A stretch of 64,000 nucleotides of DNA from Pseudomonas coleopterorum (GTDB lineage Bacteria > Pseudomonadota > Gammaproteobacteria > Pseudomonadales > Pseudomonadaceae): assembly GCF_900105555.1 (NCBI RefSeq), contig NZ_FNTZ01000001.1, positions 3,103,501 through 3,167,500 on the forward strand. Reading direction: 5' to 3'. The translations under genes and the position numbers were made by a program. Below the pieces are notes generated by a model. The model saw only the letters and a list, made by a program, of their open reading frames with translations. It made no database searches and was not told the origin of the DNA. Below, piece by piece: positions 1 to 9,090 of the stretch. Position 1 is the first letter of the stretch. Each line of letters starts with the position of its first letter.

Positions 1-807
1 CGGTCGGCGCAGGGTCGGGTCGAAGGGGTTCAGGCGCGGGCCGATGGCGGCAGCCTCGCGCTTGAGCAGCTCGACCACCGTGGGCAGTCGGTCGGGGCCG
101 AGCCGATCGCTGATGGTGGCGACGCTGAGGGCTGCGACCGCATGGCCGTCGCGGTCGAGTATCGGCACCGCCAGGCCCGCCATGCCGGGCAACACGCCGG
201 TGTTGCGCGCGGCATAACCGAGCTGGCGCACGCTGGCGACCTCCGAACGCAGCAGCACTTCGTCGTACAGGTGCAGGTCCCTGAGCCGCGGCAGGTTGTA
301 GTGGATCACGGTTTCGCGCTCATCCTCGGGCAGGAACGCCAGGATGGCCAGACTGCCCTGGCCTACCCCCAGTGCGACACGGCCACCGATGTCGCCGGTG
401 AAGGTCCGAATCGGGTAAGGCCCTTCGCTGCGGTCCAGGCAGATCGCGTCGAAACCACTGCGCGCGAGCAGGAACAGCGAGTCACCCAAAGAGGCCGACA
501 ACCGCAGCAGGCTGGGCCGTGCCAGCTCGCGCAGGTTGCTGCCGTTGCCGGCGCGCGCGGCCAGGGCGAAGAATTCCAAGCTCAGCCGATAGCGCTTGCT
601 GCGGACATCCTGCTCGACCATGCCCTCCTCCACCAGCCCGCGCAACAGCCGATGGGTGGTGGGTTGCGACAGGCCGATGCGCTCGGCGAGCTGGATCACC
701 CGCTCACCCTCGGCTGGCGCAGCCGACAAGCCACGCAACACGGCGAACAACCTGGACACACTGCCTACGCCTGGCTCAGCATTCCGTTCAGTGGAATCAA
801 TATCCAT
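1..807 (-). CDS. IclR-family transcriptional regulator (3' end cut by window edge)
   Basis: The reading frame on the minus strand stays open to base 1, so only the last few residues are missing. The first 100 residues hold a winged helix-turn-helix (core LAERIGLSQPTTHRLLRGL). The rest is the IclR effector-binding domain, ending in a stretch like ATISDRLGPDRLPTVVELLK. I chose the ATG at 807 because AGGTG lies 8 bases before it; an in-frame ATG at 828 has no such site. The gene is divergent from the ABC/dehydrogenase operon that begins at 1040, so it most likely controls that operon in response to the imported compound. IclR members can be repressors or activators, and the direction here is unknown. 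Confidence 0.85.
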   Translation of the reverse strand, partial: MDIDSTERNAEPGVGSVSRLFAVLRGLSAAPAEGERVIQLAERIGLSQPTTHRLLRGLVEEGMVEQDVRSKRYRLSLEFFALAARAGNGSNLRELARPSLLRLSASLGDSLFLLARSGFDAICLDRSEGPYPIRTFTGDIGGRVALGVGQGSLAILAFLPEDERETVIHYNLPRLRDLHLYDEVLLRSEVASVRQLGYAARNTGVLPGMAGLAVPILDRDGHAVAALSVATISDRLGPDRLPTVVELLKREAAAIGPRLNPFDPTLRRP

Positions 808-822
808 ACGCTGCGCACCTGA

Positions 823-833
823 TTTCATTGAAA
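823..833. promoter_or_regulatory. Candidate IclR operator palindrome
   Basis: The perfect palindrome TTTCATTGAAA lies just upstream of the chosen regulator start, in the divergent region shared with the catabolic operon. IclR-type proteins such as KdgR bind TGAAAC/GTTTCA-type inverted repeats, so the match is plausible. It is based on sequence only. Confidence 0.35.
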
Positions 834-1039
834 GGATTAATCTGAAAATACCTACCCGCTCAGTGAAATAAGCGCTTTCGCCATCCTAGCCTTCGTCCTA
901 CTCTTCGTCCACGGGGCGAGACCAACAATAGCCGGCAGCCGACTCAGATCGAGCGCCACCCCACTGCAGGACCCCTTTCGCCTCTGCCCTCGATCAACGC
1001 ACCGCACATGCGGCCGACAATGACAGGTAGAACGCAGCC

Positions 1040-2065
1040 ATGGCCTTTCTCGAACTTCAAGCACTGTGCAAACGCTACGGATCCGTACAGGCCGTGGTGG
1101 CGACCGACCTGAGCGTCAGCCAGGGCGAATTCGTCTCGCTGCTCGGGCCTTCGGGCTGCGGCAAGACCACCACGCTGCAGATGATTGCCGGTTTCGTCGA
1201 CGTGACCAGCGGCCGGATCGTGCTCGATGGCCGCGACATCACCCACGCAAAACCCAGCAGCCGCGGCCTGGGCGTGGTGTTCCAGAGCTACGCGCTGTTT
1301 CCGCACATGAGCGTGCGCGACAACGTCGCGTTCGGCCTGAAGATGCGCAAGGTGAGCGGCAGCGACATTCGCACCCGTGCCGACCAGGTACTGGCGCTGG
1401 TGCGCCTGACCGCGCATGCCGAGCGCTACCCGCGGGAGCTTTCGGGAGGCCAGCGCCAGCGCGTGGCCCTGGCCCGTGCCCTGGTGATCCAGCCGCCAGT
1501 GCTGCTGCTCGACGAGCCGTTGTCCAACCTCGACGCGAGCCTGCGCGAGGAGATGCAATTCGAGATTCGCCGCATCCAGTGCGAAGTCGGCATCACCACC
1601 CTGATGGTGACCCATGACCAGGCCGAAGCCCTGTCCATCAGTGACCGGGTGGTGGTGATGCAAGCGGGCCAGGTCACCCAGATCGACGAACCCTACAAAC
1701 TCTACGAGCACCCGCGCACGCCGTTCATCTCTGGCTTCGTTGGCAAGGCCAACCTGCTGCCCGGCGAATACGACGCGCTGGGCCAGCCACAGGCGCTGGC
1801 CCAAGCCGGGGACGGCGAACTGATGTTGAGCTTGCGCCCGGAGAAGATCGACATCTGCAACGCCGGTGAAGGCCGTATTCAAGGACGCATCGTCACCCGC
1901 TACTTTCTGGGCAGCCAGTGGTTGTACCGCCTGGACACCGCCCTGGGCGAAATCACCGTGGTGCGCCGCAACGATGGCAGCGCACCGCTGGTGACCGGCA
2001 TCACTGTCGGCCTCGACTGGCCGCACGAACTGCTTCGCGTCTTGAATCACGAGGTCTGCGCATGA
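1040..2065 (+). CDS. ABC importer ATP-binding subunit, PotA/spermidine-putrescine type
   Basis: Cytoplasmic ATPase of a type I ABC importer. The 341 residues show Walker A GPSGCGKT at 36-43, the signature LSGGQ at 134-138 followed by RQRVALARAL, Walker B LLLDEPLSNLD, and a C-terminal regulatory (TOBE-like) region of about 100 residues. It is the first gene of a seven-gene operon and its stop overlaps the next start (ATGA). Two permeases follow, and the solute-binding protein is the last gene. PotA-like subunits serve polyamine, opine and other amine importers; the substrate cannot be read from this protein. Confidence 0.93.
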   Translation: MAFLELQALCKRYGSVQAVVATDLSVSQGEFVSLLGPSGCGKTTTLQMIAGFVDVTSGRIVLDGRDITHAKPSSRGLGVVFQSYALFPHMSVRDNVAFGLKMRKVSGSDIRTRADQVLALVRLTAHAERYPRELSGGQRQRVALARALVIQPPVLLLDEPLSNLDASLREEMQFEIRRIQCEVGITTLMVTHDQAEALSISDRVVVMQAGQVTQIDEPYKLYEHPRTPFISGFVGKANLLPGEYDALGQPQALAQAGDGELMLSLRPEKIDICNAGEGRIQGRIVTRYFLGSQWLYRLDTALGEITVVRRNDGSAPLVTGITVGLDWPHELLRVLNHEVCA

Positions 2066-2907
2066 GCCGCGGATATCTGCTGTCGGCGCCGGCGCTGGCG
2101 CTGTTCGTCGCCCTGCTGATCGTGCCCCTGGGCCTCACGGTGGTGCTGTCGTTCAACCTGTTCGACTACGAGGTGGGGGTCAAGAGCGACAGCTATACGC
2201 TGGCCAATTACGCCAGCCTGCTGAGCGACAGCTACTTCTATGAAATCTTCTGGCGGACCTTCTGGATCAGTGCGCTGGTGACCCTGCTGTGCGTGGTGAT
2301 CGGCGTACCGGAGGCTTACATTCTCAGCCGCATGGGTACCCCGTGGCGCTCGATCTTTTTGATCCTGATCCTCACGCCGCTGCTGATTTCAGTGGTGGTG
2401 CGCGCCTTCGGCTGGAGCCTGCTGCTGGGTGCCGATGGGCTGATCAACCAGGCCATCGCCGCCTTGGGCGGACGCCCGCTGAAAATGCTCTACACACCGT
2501 TCGCGGTGATTCTGGCACTGGTCCACGTCATGCTGCCCTTCATGATCATCCCGGTCTGGACCTCGCTGCAGAAGCTCGACCCGGCAGCCGAACAGGCCGC
2601 GCAATCGCTGGGCGCAAGCCAGGCGAAGGTCATGCGCATGGTGGTGTTGCCACAGATCATGCCCGGGGTGCTGTCGGGCACGCTGATCGTCTTCGGACTG
2701 GCGGCCAGCTCGTTCGCCATCCCCGGTCTGCTGGGTGGCCGACGCTTGAAGATGGTCGCCACGGTGGTCTACGACCAGTACCTCTCGGAACTCAACTGGC
2801 CCATGGGCGCGACCATTGCCGTGGCGCTGTTGCTGGCCAACCTGCTGATCATGCTGTCCTGGAACCGCTTGGTCGAAGGTCGCTACAAGAAAGCCCTGGG
2901 GGAATGA
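2062..2907 (+). CDS. ABC transporter permease, PotB type
   Basis: Inner-membrane permease of 281 residues with an N-terminal membrane anchor (SAPALALFVALLIVPLGLTV) and about six membrane spans. The cytoplasmic EAA loop that docks with the ATPase reads AAEQAAQSLGASQAKVMRMV, followed by LPQIMPG. The ATG at 2062 overlaps the stop of the ATPase gene, which supports this start over an upstream one in frame. It pairs with the next gene, 3 bases downstream, to form the heterodimeric channel. Confidence 0.92.
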   Translation: MSRGYLLSAPALALFVALLIVPLGLTVVLSFNLFDYEVGVKSDSYTLANYASLLSDSYFYEIFWRTFWISALVTLLCVVIGVPEAYILSRMGTPWRSIFLILILTPLLISVVVRAFGWSLLLGADGLINQAIAALGGRPLKMLYTPFAVILALVHVMLPFMIIPVWTSLQKLDPAAEQAAQSLGASQAKVMRMVVLPQIMPGVLSGTLIVFGLAASSFAIPGLLGGRRLKMVATVVYDQYLSELNWPMGATIAVALLLANLLIMLSWNRLVEGRYKKALGE

Positions 2908-2910
2908 TCG

Positions 2911-3705
2911 ATGTCCAAGAACGGTCCGCTGGCCCTGTCGTTTCATGCCCTGGTGGTGGTGTTCATGCTGGCTCCGCTGGTGGTGGTGTGCCTAGTGGCG
3001 TTCACCCCGGAGAACACCCTCACCCTGCCCACCTCCGGCTTTTCCCTGCGCTGGTTTCGCGCGGTGTTCGAGCGCGCCGACTTCATCGACGCGTTCTATA
3101 ACAGCCTGATCCTGGCTGTGGTGGCCGCGACCCTGGCGACCTTGATCGCCGTGCCGGCGGCGCTGGCGATCACCCGTTATCACTTTCCGGGACGCAACTT
3201 TCTCAATGCGCTGTTTCTGTCGCCGATCATCATTCCGCACCTGGTGCTGGGTGTGGCCATGCTGCGCCTGTTCGCGCTGATGGGCGTCAATGGCAGTTTC
3301 GTCTGGCTGATGCTGGCTCACGTGGTGGTGATCACGCCCTATGTGCTGCGTCTGGTGATCGCCGCCGCCATCGGTATCGATCGCAGCGCCGAACAGGCGG
3401 CGGAGTCGCTGGGCGCAAGTCGGTTCACCCTGTTTCGGCAGATCACCCTGCCGATGATCCTGCCGGGGGTCGCCGGAGGCTGGTTGCTGGCGTTCATCAA
3501 CAGCTTCGACGAGGTGACTCTGTCGATCTTCGTCACCTCCCCCGCGACCCAGACCTTGCCGGTGCGCATGTACGTATACGCCACGGAATCCATCGACCCG
3601 ATGATGGCAGCGGTGTCGGCGCTGGTGATCGCCCTGACCGCCGCGACCATGATTCTGCTCGATCGGGTGTATGGGCTGGACCGTGTACTGGTGGGGAAAA
3701 ACTGA
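2911..3705 (+). CDS. ABC transporter permease, PotC type
   Basis: Second inner-membrane permease, 264 residues with about six membrane spans. Its EAA loop reads SAEQAAESLGASRFTLFRQI, then TLPMILPG, closely parallel to the first permease. It would form the membrane channel together with the product of 2062-2907. Its TGA overlaps the ATG of the iron-sulfur subunit gene (TGATG), which ties uptake and oxidation genes into one translation-coupled unit. Confidence 0.92.
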   Translation: MSKNGPLALSFHALVVVFMLAPLVVVCLVAFTPENTLTLPTSGFSLRWFRAVFERADFIDAFYNSLILAVVAATLATLIAVPAALAITRYHFPGRNFLNALFLSPIIIPHLVLGVAMLRLFALMGVNGSFVWLMLAHVVVITPYVLRLVIAAAIGIDRSAEQAAESLGASRFTLFRQITLPMILPGVAGGWLLAFINSFDEVTLSIFVTSPATQTLPVRMYVYATESIDPMMAAVSALVIALTAATMILLDRVYGLDRVLVGKN

Positions 3706-3995
3706 TGGCTTTGTTCAAGCGTCTGACCGAACTCGATCGGCCTTCGGTGCCGTTCACCCTCGACGGACAGGCCGTGAGCGGCCTGGCGGGGGATACCCTG
3801 CTCACCGCCGTGCTGACCTGCGCCGACCATGTGCGTGGCAGCGACTTCAGTGCCCAGGCCCGTGCCGGCTTCTGCCTGATGGGCGCCTGCCAGGACTGCT
3901 GGGTACGGCTGGGTGACGGCCGCAGGGTGCGTGCCTGCGCCACGCCCCTGGAGGCGGGCATGCAGGTCGACCGCGACCTGGGGCGGCGCTCGTGA
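3705..3995 (+). CDS. (2Fe-2S)-binding subunit, HcnA/LhpE-like
   Basis: A 96-residue ferredoxin-fold protein with cysteines 57, 62, 65 and 78 (FCLMGACQDCW, then RACAT), the ligand pattern for a [2Fe-2S] cluster. Such proteins are the small subunit of three-part dehydrogenases: hydrogen cyanide synthase (HcnABC), opine oxidases and the D-hydroxyproline dehydrogenase of pseudomonads. It would pass electrons from the flavin subunits to the membrane chain. It overlaps both neighbours by a few bases. Confidence 0.85.
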   Translation: MALFKRLTELDRPSVPFTLDGQAVSGLAGDTLLTAVLTCADHVRGSDFSAQARAGFCLMGACQDCWVRLGDGRRVRACATPLEAGMQVDRDLGRRS

Positions 3996-5347
3996 GCGCC
4001 GTGGTGATCGTAGGCGCCGGACCGACTGGCATCCGTGCGGCGCAGACCCTGGCTGCCCACGGTCTGCGGCCGTGCCTGGTGGACGAAGCCCTGCAGGGCG
4101 GCGGCCAGGTCTACCGACGTGCGCCGGGCAATTTCCAGCGCCCGGCCAATCAACTTTATGGCTTCGAAGCGCGCAAGGCGGGGGCAGTGCATCAGGCGCT
4201 GGACGCGCTGCGCGCGCAGATCGACTACCGTCCCGACACTTTGGTGTGGAACGCCGAGGATGGCCACCTGCACACGCTCAGTCAGCAGCGGGTCGGCACT
4301 ATCCAGTACGACCACCTATTGATTGCCACCGGCGCCACCGACCGCATCCTGCCAGTACCAGGCTGGACCTTGCCCGGCGTGTACAGCCTCGGCGCCGCGC
4401 AGATCGCGCTCAAGGCCCAGGGTTGCGCCATCGGCGAACGGGTGGTCTTCGCGGGCAGCGGGCCGTTGCTGTACCTGGTGGCCTACCAGTACGCCAAGGC
4501 CGGCGCACGGGTGCTGGCCGTGCTGGACAGCTCGCCCTTCGGTGCCCAGGTCGCTGCCCTGCCCCGTCTGTTGCTTCAGCCTGCAACCCTGGCCAAGGGC
4601 CTGTACTACCGGGCCTGGCTGACTGCCCACGGGATCGCCGTACATCAGGGCGCGACCTTGGTCGAGGTCGTCGGCGAGCAAAAAGTCGAAGCTGTCACCT
4701 GGCAACGCGCTGGCAGCCAACACAGTCTGGCCTGCAATGGACTGGCCTTCGCCCATGCGTTGCGCAGCGAAACGCAACTGGCCGACCTGCTCGGCTGCCA
4801 ATTCACTTGGAGCCCGCTCAATCGCGCCTGGTTGCCGAGCCGCGATCGAGCCGGGCGCAGCAGCGTGCCGAGCGTGTACCTGGCCGGCGACGGTGCCGGG
4901 ATCATGGGCGCCGATGCGGCGGAAATGGCCGGCGAGCGCGCAGCATTGGCCCTGCTCGAAGACATGGGCGTCACCATTGACAGCGAACGTGGCCCACAGC
5001 TCGAGCGACGGCTGGCGCGCATCCAGGGGTTTCGCGTCGGCCTGGAAGCCGCATTCCCGTTCCCCGAGCAGTGGGCCAGCCAGGCCCCCGACGACTTGAT
5101 GCTGTGCCGATGCGAGGAAATCAGCGTCGGCGAAGTTCGCCAGGTGGTCGCTCAGGGCCACACCGATATCAACCGGGTCAAGGCCCATTGCCGGGTCGGC
5201 ATGGGCCGGTGTCAGGGGCGCATGTGCGGCAGCGCAGCGGTGGAAATCATTGCCCAAGCGGCCGCGTGCTCACCGCAGCAAGTCGGTCGCCTGCGCGCCC
5301 AGGCGCCGATCAAGCCCCTGCCCTTCGGTGTCGAGGTGCAGCCATGA
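3992..5347 (+). CDS. FAD/NAD(P)-binding oxidoreductase with BFD-type [2Fe-2S] domain, HcnB/opine oxidase subunit A-like
   Basis: A 451-residue flavoprotein. A dinucleotide-binding motif lies at the N-terminus (VVIVGAGPTGIRAAQTLAAH) and a second, GERVVFAGSGPLLYLV, lies in the middle. The C-terminus holds CRC (Cys 372 and 374) and a cysteine cluster at 400, 407 and 412 (CRVGMGRCQGRMC), the mark of a BFD-like [2Fe-2S] domain. Length and order of domains match HcnB, OoxA/NoxA and the hydroxyproline dehydrogenase partner subunit. It starts at GTG 3992, overlapping the ferredoxin gene, and its stop overlaps the DAO subunit gene. The substrate is unknown. Confidence 0.88.
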   Translation: MSAVVIVGAGPTGIRAAQTLAAHGLRPCLVDEALQGGGQVYRRAPGNFQRPANQLYGFEARKAGAVHQALDALRAQIDYRPDTLVWNAEDGHLHTLSQQRVGTIQYDHLLIATGATDRILPVPGWTLPGVYSLGAAQIALKAQGCAIGERVVFAGSGPLLYLVAYQYAKAGARVLAVLDSSPFGAQVAALPRLLLQPATLAKGLYYRAWLTAHGIAVHQGATLVEVVGEQKVEAVTWQRAGSQHSLACNGLAFAHALRSETQLADLLGCQFTWSPLNRAWLPSRDRAGRSSVPSVYLAGDGAGIMGADAAEMAGERAALALLEDMGVTIDSERGPQLERRLARIQGFRVGLEAAFPFPEQWASQAPDDLMLCRCEEISVGEVRQVVAQGHTDINRVKAHCRVGMGRCQGRMCGSAAVEIIAQAAACSPQQVGRLRAQAPIKPLPFGVEVQP

Positions 5348-6486
5348 GCCGCGTCGCTGAAACCGATGTGATCATCATCGGCGGCGGGATTGTCGGTGCG
5401 TCGGCGGCTCTGATGCTGGCGTTGCGCGGTCAGCGCGTGGTGTTGCTGGAGCGTGATTTCTGTGGATCGCGCTCCAGTGGCGTGAACTACGGCGGCGTAC
5501 GCCGTCAGGGCCGCTCGCTGGTGCAACTGCCCCTGTCCCAGCGTGCCCATGAACTGTGGAGCGACCTGCCCGGCTTGATCGGTATCGATGGCGAGTATGT
5601 CCGTTCGGGCCATCTGAAGCTGGCCCGCAGCGACGCCGACATGGCCAAGCTGCAAGCCTGGGCCGACGCTGCCGCCGATTTCGACCTGGGTGTGGAGTTG
5701 CTTGACCATGGTCAGTTGCGTCAGCGGTTTGCCTGGGTCGGCGACGTGGCAGTGGGTGCGTCGCTGTGCAGCGGTGATGGGCATGCCAACCCGCGTCTGG
5801 TGTCGCCGGCTTTCGCAGCCGCTGCCCGGCGCGCCGGCGCTCGGATCGTGGAGCAGGTCCAACCGCTGGCCTTCGACCATGATGGCCAGACATTCGAAGT
5901 CGCCTGCAGCAACGGCGAACGGCTGCGCGCACCCTGGCTGCTCAACTGCGCCGGAGCCTGGGCCAATCATATTGCCGAGCAATTCGGCGAGCAGGTGCCC
6001 ATGACCAGCGGGCACCCGGCCATGCTGGTGACCGAACCGCTGCCAGTGGTGATGGACGTCAGTACTGGTGTCGAGGGCGGCGGTATCTACGCTCGCCAGG
6101 TGGCACGGGGTAACTGCGTGCTCGGTGGCGGGCAGGGTTTTGCGCTGGACCCGTTGCGGGCACGGCCCGGCCAGCTGGCGACCTTGGATATCCTGCGCAA
6201 CGCCGTCGAGTTGTATCCGTTCCTGCACGGTGCACAGGCAATCCGCACCTGGAGCGGGACCGAAGGTTATCTGCCCGATCGCGAGCCCGTGATCGGACAC
6301 AGCCAGGTACAACCGGGCCTGATCCACGCCTTCGGCTTTGCCGGGGCCGGTTTCCAGATCGGCCCCGCCGTCGGTGAAGCCCTGTCGCAACTGGTCGTCG
6401 AAGGCCGCAGCCGGGCGCCGATCGACGCGTTTTCCATCCAACGCTTTTCTCCCCTTGAACTGCATAAAGGAAGGTCGCTTTCATGA
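5344..6486 (+). CDS. FAD-dependent amine/imino-acid dehydrogenase (DAO family), HcnC-like
   Basis: A 380-residue D-amino-acid-oxidase-fold flavoprotein, the probable catalytic subunit of the trimeric enzyme. It has the N-terminal FAD motif DVIIIGGGIVGASAALML and the C-terminal family signature around PDREPVIGHSQVQPGLIHAF and GFAGAGFQIGPAVGEAL. Relatives oxidise glycine (HcnC), opines, sarcosine or D-hydroxyproline, all secondary amines or amino acids. The ATG at 5344 overlaps the previous stop; a longer in-frame extension upstream only shadows that gene. The importer genes around it imply that its substrate comes from outside the cell. Confidence 0.88.
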   Translation: MSRVAETDVIIIGGGIVGASAALMLALRGQRVVLLERDFCGSRSSGVNYGGVRRQGRSLVQLPLSQRAHELWSDLPGLIGIDGEYVRSGHLKLARSDADMAKLQAWADAAADFDLGVELLDHGQLRQRFAWVGDVAVGASLCSGDGHANPRLVSPAFAAAARRAGARIVEQVQPLAFDHDGQTFEVACSNGERLRAPWLLNCAGAWANHIAEQFGEQVPMTSGHPAMLVTEPLPVVMDVSTGVEGGGIYARQVARGNCVLGGGQGFALDPLRARPGQLATLDILRNAVELYPFLHGAQAIRTWSGTEGYLPDREPVIGHSQVQPGLIHAFGFAGAGFQIGPAVGEALSQLVVEGRSRAPIDAFSIQRFSPLELHKGRSLS

Positions 6487-7523
6487 AGCCAGTCAAACGT
6501 ACGGTTCACGCACTCTCCCTCGCTGCCCTGCTGGCCGCCACCGGCGCTCAGGCCGGGCCCACGCTCTACCTGGGCATGAACGGCGGCACCATGGAACGCT
6601 TATACGCCGACAAGGTGCTGCCAGCGTTCGAGCAGGCCAACGATGTGAAGGTGGTCATCGTGCCGGGCACCTCTTCGGACATTCTCGCCAAGGTTCAGGC
6701 GAGCAAGGACAATCCGCAGATCCACGTGATGTTCCTCGATGACGGCATCATGTACCGCGCCATTTCCATGGGCCTGTGCGACACCTTGCAGGACAGCGAT
6801 GGCCTGGCGGCGATACCGGCCAAGGCCCGGATCAAGGATCAAGCGGCCGCAGTCAGCCTGGGCGTGACCGGGCTGGCCTACAACACGCGCCTGTTCAAGA
6901 AGAATGGCTGGGCGGCGCCGACTTCGTGGATGGACATGGCCGACAGCCGCTTCAAGGAAAAACTGGTGTTCCAGTCGCTGGCGTCATCGACCTTCGGGCT
7001 GCACGGCTTCCTGATGTTCAACCGGCTGCAGGGTGGCAGCGAAACCGATGTCGAGCCGGGGTTCAAGGCGTGGCCGAAGACGGTGGGTCCCAATGTGCTG
7101 GAGTACATCGCCAGCTCCGCGAAGATTTCCGAGATGGTCCAGACCGACGAAGCGGCGCTGTTCCCGCTGACGCCGACCCAGGTAACGGCCCTGAAACTGC
7201 GCGGTGTGCCGGTTGAATACGCGCAGCCCAAGGAAGGCGCGGTGGTGCTCAACGTGGCCGAGTGCGTGATCGCCAAGAACGATCAGCCCGAGCTTGCGCA
7301 GAAGCTGGCGGCCTATCTGCTGAGCCCCGAGGCGCAAGCACCGGCGCTGGAAGAAGGCGATCAGATCCCATCCAACCCCAACACACCGACCACCGAAAAG
7401 ACCCGTGGTCAGGTGCAGGCGATGGAGAAGTACCTGGAGACGGCAGTGGCCATCGACTGGGACCAGGTCAACCAGCTCCGCCCCGCCTGGAACGCCCGCT
7501 GGAGCCGCTCGATCGAGCGCTAG
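6483..7523 (+). CDS. Periplasmic solute-binding protein of the ABC importer (PotD/family 1 type)
   Basis: A 346-residue binding protein with a Sec signal peptide (KRTVHALSLAALLAATGAQA, cleavage near residue 25) and the two-lobed PotD-like fold that begins TLYLGMNGGTMERLYADKVL. It would capture the substrate in the periplasm and deliver it to the permeases at 2062-3705. It is the last gene of the operon, overlapping the dehydrogenase gene by 4 bases, with AAGGA as ribosome site. A binding protein at the 3' end of the operon is unusual but keeps uptake and catabolism together. Confidence 0.9.
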   Translation: MKPVKRTVHALSLAALLAATGAQAGPTLYLGMNGGTMERLYADKVLPAFEQANDVKVVIVPGTSSDILAKVQASKDNPQIHVMFLDDGIMYRAISMGLCDTLQDSDGLAAIPAKARIKDQAAAVSLGVTGLAYNTRLFKKNGWAAPTSWMDMADSRFKEKLVFQSLASSTFGLHGFLMFNRLQGGSETDVEPGFKAWPKTVGPNVLEYIASSAKISEMVQTDEAALFPLTPTQVTALKLRGVPVEYAQPKEGAVVLNVAECVIAKNDQPELAQKLAAYLLSPEAQAPALEEGDQIPSNPNTPTTEKTRGQVQAMEKYLETAVAIDWDQVNQLRPAWNARWSRSIER

Positions 7524-7550
7524 GGGAAAACCGCCTCGCCTGGTTTGCAG

Positions 7551-7593
7551 CCAGTGACCGCTCCTACGCAAGATCCGCAGGAGCTGTCACTGG
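7551..7593. repeat. REP-type inverted repeat between convergent genes
   Basis: Arms of 15 bases, CCAGTGACCGCTCCT and AGGAGCTGTCACTGG, are complementary with one mismatch and enclose 13 bases. The GCTCCTAC core recurs in the REP-like sequence at 12282. It lies between the 3' ends of the solute-binding gene and cysS and may act as a barrier or weak terminator. A second short hairpin (CCAGAC/GTCTGG) follows at about 7621-7640. Confidence 0.6.
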
Positions 7594-7678
7594 CCGCGAA
7601 AGCCGCAACGCGTTCCAACCCAGACACCGCAGCGTCTGGTTCGCGGCCGATGACCGCTCCGACGGAAATGTTGCTTTA

Positions 7679-9061
7679 TCAGTCCGCCAACCGCCAGGTC
7701 GTGACACCTTTGCTGTCTTCCAGCACCACCCCCATGGCCGTCAACTCGTCGCGAATGCGGTCCGATTCGGCCCAGTCCTTGTTGGCCCGGGCAGCCAGGC
7801 GTGCGGCGATGAGGGTGTCCACCTGGGCCGCATCGACGCGACCGGCAGCGCCGGCTTGCAGGAATTCGTCGGAGTCCAGTTGCAATACGCCGAGCAATCC
7901 ACCCAATTCGCGCAGGCGGCCGGCCAAACCCGCGGCAGCGTCGACATCGCTGTCGCGCAACCGGTTGATCTCGCGCACCAGATCGAACAACACCGCACAG
8001 GCTTCCGGCGTGCCGAAATCATCGTTCATGGCATTGGCAAAGCGTTCGACGAATGCCTCGCCGCCCGCCGCCGCCACCTTGGGCAAGCCCTTGAGCGCAT
8101 GATAGAAACGCTCCAGCGCGCCCTTGGCCTCTTTGAGGCTGTCTTCGGAGTAGTTGATCGAACTGCGGTAGTGGCTTGAGACCAGCAGGTAGCGCACCAC
8201 CTCGGGCTGATACTTCTCCAGCACATCGCGGATGGTGAAGAAGTTGTTCAACGACTTGGACATCTTCTCGCCGTTGATACGGATCATCCCGCAATGCAGC
8301 CAGGCGTTGGCGTAAGGCTTGCCGGTGGCCGCCTCGCTCTGGGCGATCTCGTTCTCGTGGTGCGGGAATTCCAGATCGTTGCCACCGCCGTGGATGTCGA
8401 AGGTGTCGCCCAGGCAGCAGGTCGACATCACCGAGCACTCGATGTGCCAGCCCGGACGGCCTGGGCCCCACGGTGACTCCCAGCTTGGCTCGCCAGGCTT
8501 GACGCCCTTCCACAGGACGAAATCGAGCGGATCCTGCTTGGCCTCTTCCACCTCGATGCGCGCACCCCTGCGCAGGTCTTCGATCTTCTTGCGCGACAGC
8601 TTGCCGTAGCCCTGGAACTTGCCGACCCGGTAGTACACGTCGCCGTTGCCCGGTGCGTAGGCGTAGCCCTTGTCGATCAAGGTCTGGATCATCGCCAGCA
8701 TGCCCGGGATGTGGTCGGTGGCACGCGGCTCCTGGTCCGGCTTGAGGATGTTCAGGCGCGCTTCGTCTTCATGCATCGCGTCGATCATGCGCGCGGTCAG
8801 GGCATCGAAGCTTTCGCCGTTGTCCCGCGCCCGGTTGATGATCTTGTCGTCGATGTCGGTGATGTTGCGTACGTAGGTCAGCTCATAGCCGCTGTAGCGC
8901 AGCCAGCGCGTGACCAGGTCGAAGGCGACCATGCTGCGGCCGTGGCCCAGATGGCAGTAGTCGTACACGGTCATGCCGCACACGTACATGCGCACCTTGT
9001 TGCCGTCCAGCGGCGTGAAAACCTCTTTGCTCTTGCTCAGCGTGTTGTAGATGTTCAGCAC
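7679..9061 (-). CDS. cysS: Cysteinyl-tRNA synthetase
   Basis: Class I aminoacyl-tRNA synthetase that charges tRNA-Cys, 460 residues, normal for the family. The HIGH box reads HLGHGR near residue 37 and the KMSKS box reads [10 protein letters not shown] around residue 265. The zinc-site cysteines are visible in VCGMTVYD and in the IECSVMS region. It follows glnS with 29 bases between, on the same strand, so the two are probably co-transcribed. Confidence 0.97.
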   Translation of the reverse strand: MLNIYNTLSKSKEVFTPLDGNKVRMYVCGMTVYDYCHLGHGRSMVAFDLVTRWLRYSGYELTYVRNITDIDDKIINRARDNGESFDALTARMIDAMHEDEARLNILKPDQEPRATDHIPGMLAMIQTLIDKGYAYAPGNGDVYYRVGKFQGYGKLSRKKIEDLRRGARIEVEEAKQDPLDFVLWKGVKPGEPSWESPWGPGRPGWHIECSVMSTCCLGDTFDIHGGGNDLEFPHHENEIAQSEAATGKPYANAWLHCGMIRINGEKMSKSLNNFFTIRDVLEKYQPEVVRYLLVSSHYRSSINYSEDSLKEAKGALERFYHALKGLPKVAAAGGEAFVERFANAMNDDFGTPEACAVLFDLVREINRLRDSDVDAAAGLAGRLRELGGLLGVLQLDSDEFLQAGAAGRVDAAQVDTLIAARLAARANKDWAESDRIRDELTAMGVVLEDSKGVTTWRLAD

Positions 9062-9090
9062 AACGATTCCTCAACTTGGCCTGGCGAGGC

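Noticed and set aside
142..822. A 226-codon frame on the plus strand
   Set aside because: It is antisense to the IclR regulator, has His/Gln-rich composition typical of GC-driven shadow frames, and matches no family.
3705..6486. Naming the three subunits as hydrogen cyanide synthase
   Set aside because: The fold types match HcnABC, but they are embedded in an importer operon with an IclR regulator, which fits uptake and catabolism of another amine better.
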